64,000 nt of DNA, taken from positions 124,001 to 188,000 of the forward strand of contig NZ_VCBA01000001.1 in the NCBI RefSeq assembly GCF_007995245.1, given 5' to 3'. This document shows positions 63,278-64,000 of the stretch, piece after piece. Under the pieces are notes generated by a model. It made no database searches. It saw only the letters and a program-made list of their open reading frames with translations, and was not told the DNA's origin. The position numbers and the translations under genes were made by a program. Source of the DNA: Tateyamaria sp. syn59 (GTDB lineage: Bacteria; Pseudomonadota; Alphaproteobacteria; Rhodobacterales; Rhodobacteraceae). The first letter of the stretch is position 1. Each line of letters starts with the position of its first letter.

Positions 63278-63984
63278 GCGCGCGCGCTACGGATCTTTTC
63301 CGCGTCATGTTGCCAATTCCCCTGACGGGGCGCGACGGCAAACGCGACCTTGAGCGCAAGATCACGCGAGATCATCGCCTCCAACGCCAGCTTGAACCGC
63401 GACTTGCGCGCGGCGCGGGCGCGCAAGTCTGCCACGTCCCATTCCAGCACCTCTGCACCCGCCTCCAGCCGGGTCGTGGCGGCGCTGGGTTGATGTGACA
63501 GATACGCCACCTCACCCACGAACAGGCGGGGCGGCATTACAAAACGCTCGCCGCGTTTCTCGATCTGGATTGCGCCGGAGATGACATAGAACAGCGACGT
63601 CATGGCCGAACCTTCGGTCGAGATGTCCCGATCCGCGTCCAGGGTGTAGCGGCGGGCGCGCACGACCAGTTCCCGGAAATCGCCGGGTGGCAGACCTTCG
63701 AACTGTGGATAGATGTCGCGATGTGCTATCGGGACGGCCAGCGGCGAGTTCCGCCAGAACAGGCTGCTCAGTCCGATCACATTGGCGACGCCCATCACGA
63801 TGGAGGTATAGATTGCCTCCCAAAGCGGGACATCGGCAGCCACCGCGTAGTACCAGATATACAGCAACGTGCCGGTCAGGATCATCAGCCGCAGAATGAC
63901 CTGATTGATGATCAGATAGCCCAGCGTGAACACAACACCTGCCGCCAGCACGATCCACTCTGGCGGCACCACATCGTTCAGCAT
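63274..63984 (-). CDS. Popeye-like membrane protein with cNMP-binding fold
   Basis: The 236-residue protein has three hydrophobic helices (about 8-26, 29-50, 56-76) followed by a cyclic-nucleotide-binding-like domain (about 90-215). The arrangement, three helices then one cNMP-fold domain, matches the eukaryotic Popeye (POPDC) proteins and their reported bacterial relatives. Shared features include F-Y-V-I-S-G-A-I-Q-I near 131-140, G-E-V-A-Y-L-S-H near 156-163 and A-G-A-E-V-L-E-W near 174-181. Classical phosphate-binding-cassette residues are not evident, as in POPDC. GGGAAG lies about seven bases before the ATG at 63984. Ligand binding is not established. Confidence 0.72.
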   Translation of the reverse strand: MLNDVVPPEWIVLAAGVVFTLGYLIINQVILRLMILTGTLLYIWYYAVAADVPLWEAIYTSIVMGVANVIGLSSLFWRNSPLAVPIAHRDIYPQFEGLPPGDFRELVVRARRYTLDADRDISTEGSAMTSLFYVISGAIQIEKRGERFVMPPRLFVGEVAYLSHQPSAATTRLEAGAEVLEWDVADLRARAARKSRFKLALEAMISRDLALKVAFAVAPRQGNWQHDAEKIRSARA

Positions 63985-64000
63985 TTTCGTCTTCCCGTTT

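Overview
The window looks like a chromosomal stretch from a marine alphaproteobacterium of the Rhodobacteraceae (Roseobacter group). Supporting signs are high GC with strongly C/G-ending codons, a phaZ/phaC/phaP/phaR polyhydroxyalkanoate set with CTGC-N3-GCAG operators, the hflK-hflC-DUF2065-Do protease order, a DUF2842 protein after purA, a three-gene cobalt nitrile hydratase locus, and a fused NuoE-NuoF formate-dehydrogenase-type subunit. This is a taxonomic inference: no rRNA, tRNA, CRISPR, insertion sequence or prophage was seen. Most of the window is ordinary core and catabolic chromosome, with many genes overlapping by ATGA or TGATG junctions.

Layout. 0-4.4 kb: a truncated alpha/beta hydrolase, an M15-like peptidase, two tandem LysM plus substrate-binding-domain secreted paralogues, and a second alpha/beta hydrolase. 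4.4-7.2 kb: a 704-residue polytopic protein whose hydrolase motifs are split around a membrane module, and a GFA-like zinc protein. 7.2-14.1 kb: PHA storage (phaZ diverging from phaC, then phaP, and phaR 2.5 kb further on), interrupted by a Nudix hydrolase and a divergent LysR/NAD(P)-epimerase pair. 14.2-16.0 kb: an RTX-repeat secreted protein. 16.5-25.9 kb: one long minus-strand run, consisting of a polar amino-acid-type ABC transporter, two glutamine-synthetase-family ligases, a glutamine-amidotransferase-type hydrolase, an FAD amine oxidase and a DegT aminotransferase. It is best read as uptake and gamma-glutamylation of polyamines or related amines. 26.0-28.4 kb: rlmJ, two TerB proteins and a PhnD-like protein without a signal peptide. 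28.6-32.3 kb: ferric-reductase-like and intradiol-dioxygenase-like genes, a 51-residue membrane protein, pyrG and secG. 32.4-34.0 kb: nitrile hydratase alpha, beta and activator. 34.0-40.5 kb: purA, DUF2842, a glyoxalase-fold protein, a 721-residue acidic protein with an (EA)n tract, thiamine pyrophosphokinase and an EamA permease. 40.8-46.0 kb: sdaA, a GST, an EF-hand protein, rpiA and glutathione reductase. 46.0-50.0 kb: HflK/HflC membrane-quality-control complex, DUF2065 and a periplasmic Do protease. 50.0-56.3 kb: a lipoprotein, a remnant of the dnaE2 C-terminus, a ferredoxin, small secreted proteins, purD and xseA. 56.3-64.0 kb: an AlkB-like di-iron membrane oxygenase, the NuoE-NuoF fusion, a lytic transglycosylase, ftsY with a (PE)n tract, an EamA permease, YciB and a Popeye-like membrane cNMP-fold protein.

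No single locus is clearly a new defence or mobile system. The most interesting items are the split membrane hydrolase, the bacterial Popeye-like protein, the LysM-SBP fusions, the rlmJ-TerB-TerB-PhnD-like operon, the orphan dnaE2 fragment, the orphan NuoE-NuoF fusion, and two hexanucleotide microsatellites encoding (EA)n and (PE)n. Two families of short dispersed intergenic elements also occur. No sequence searches were run; family names rest on motifs read by eye.
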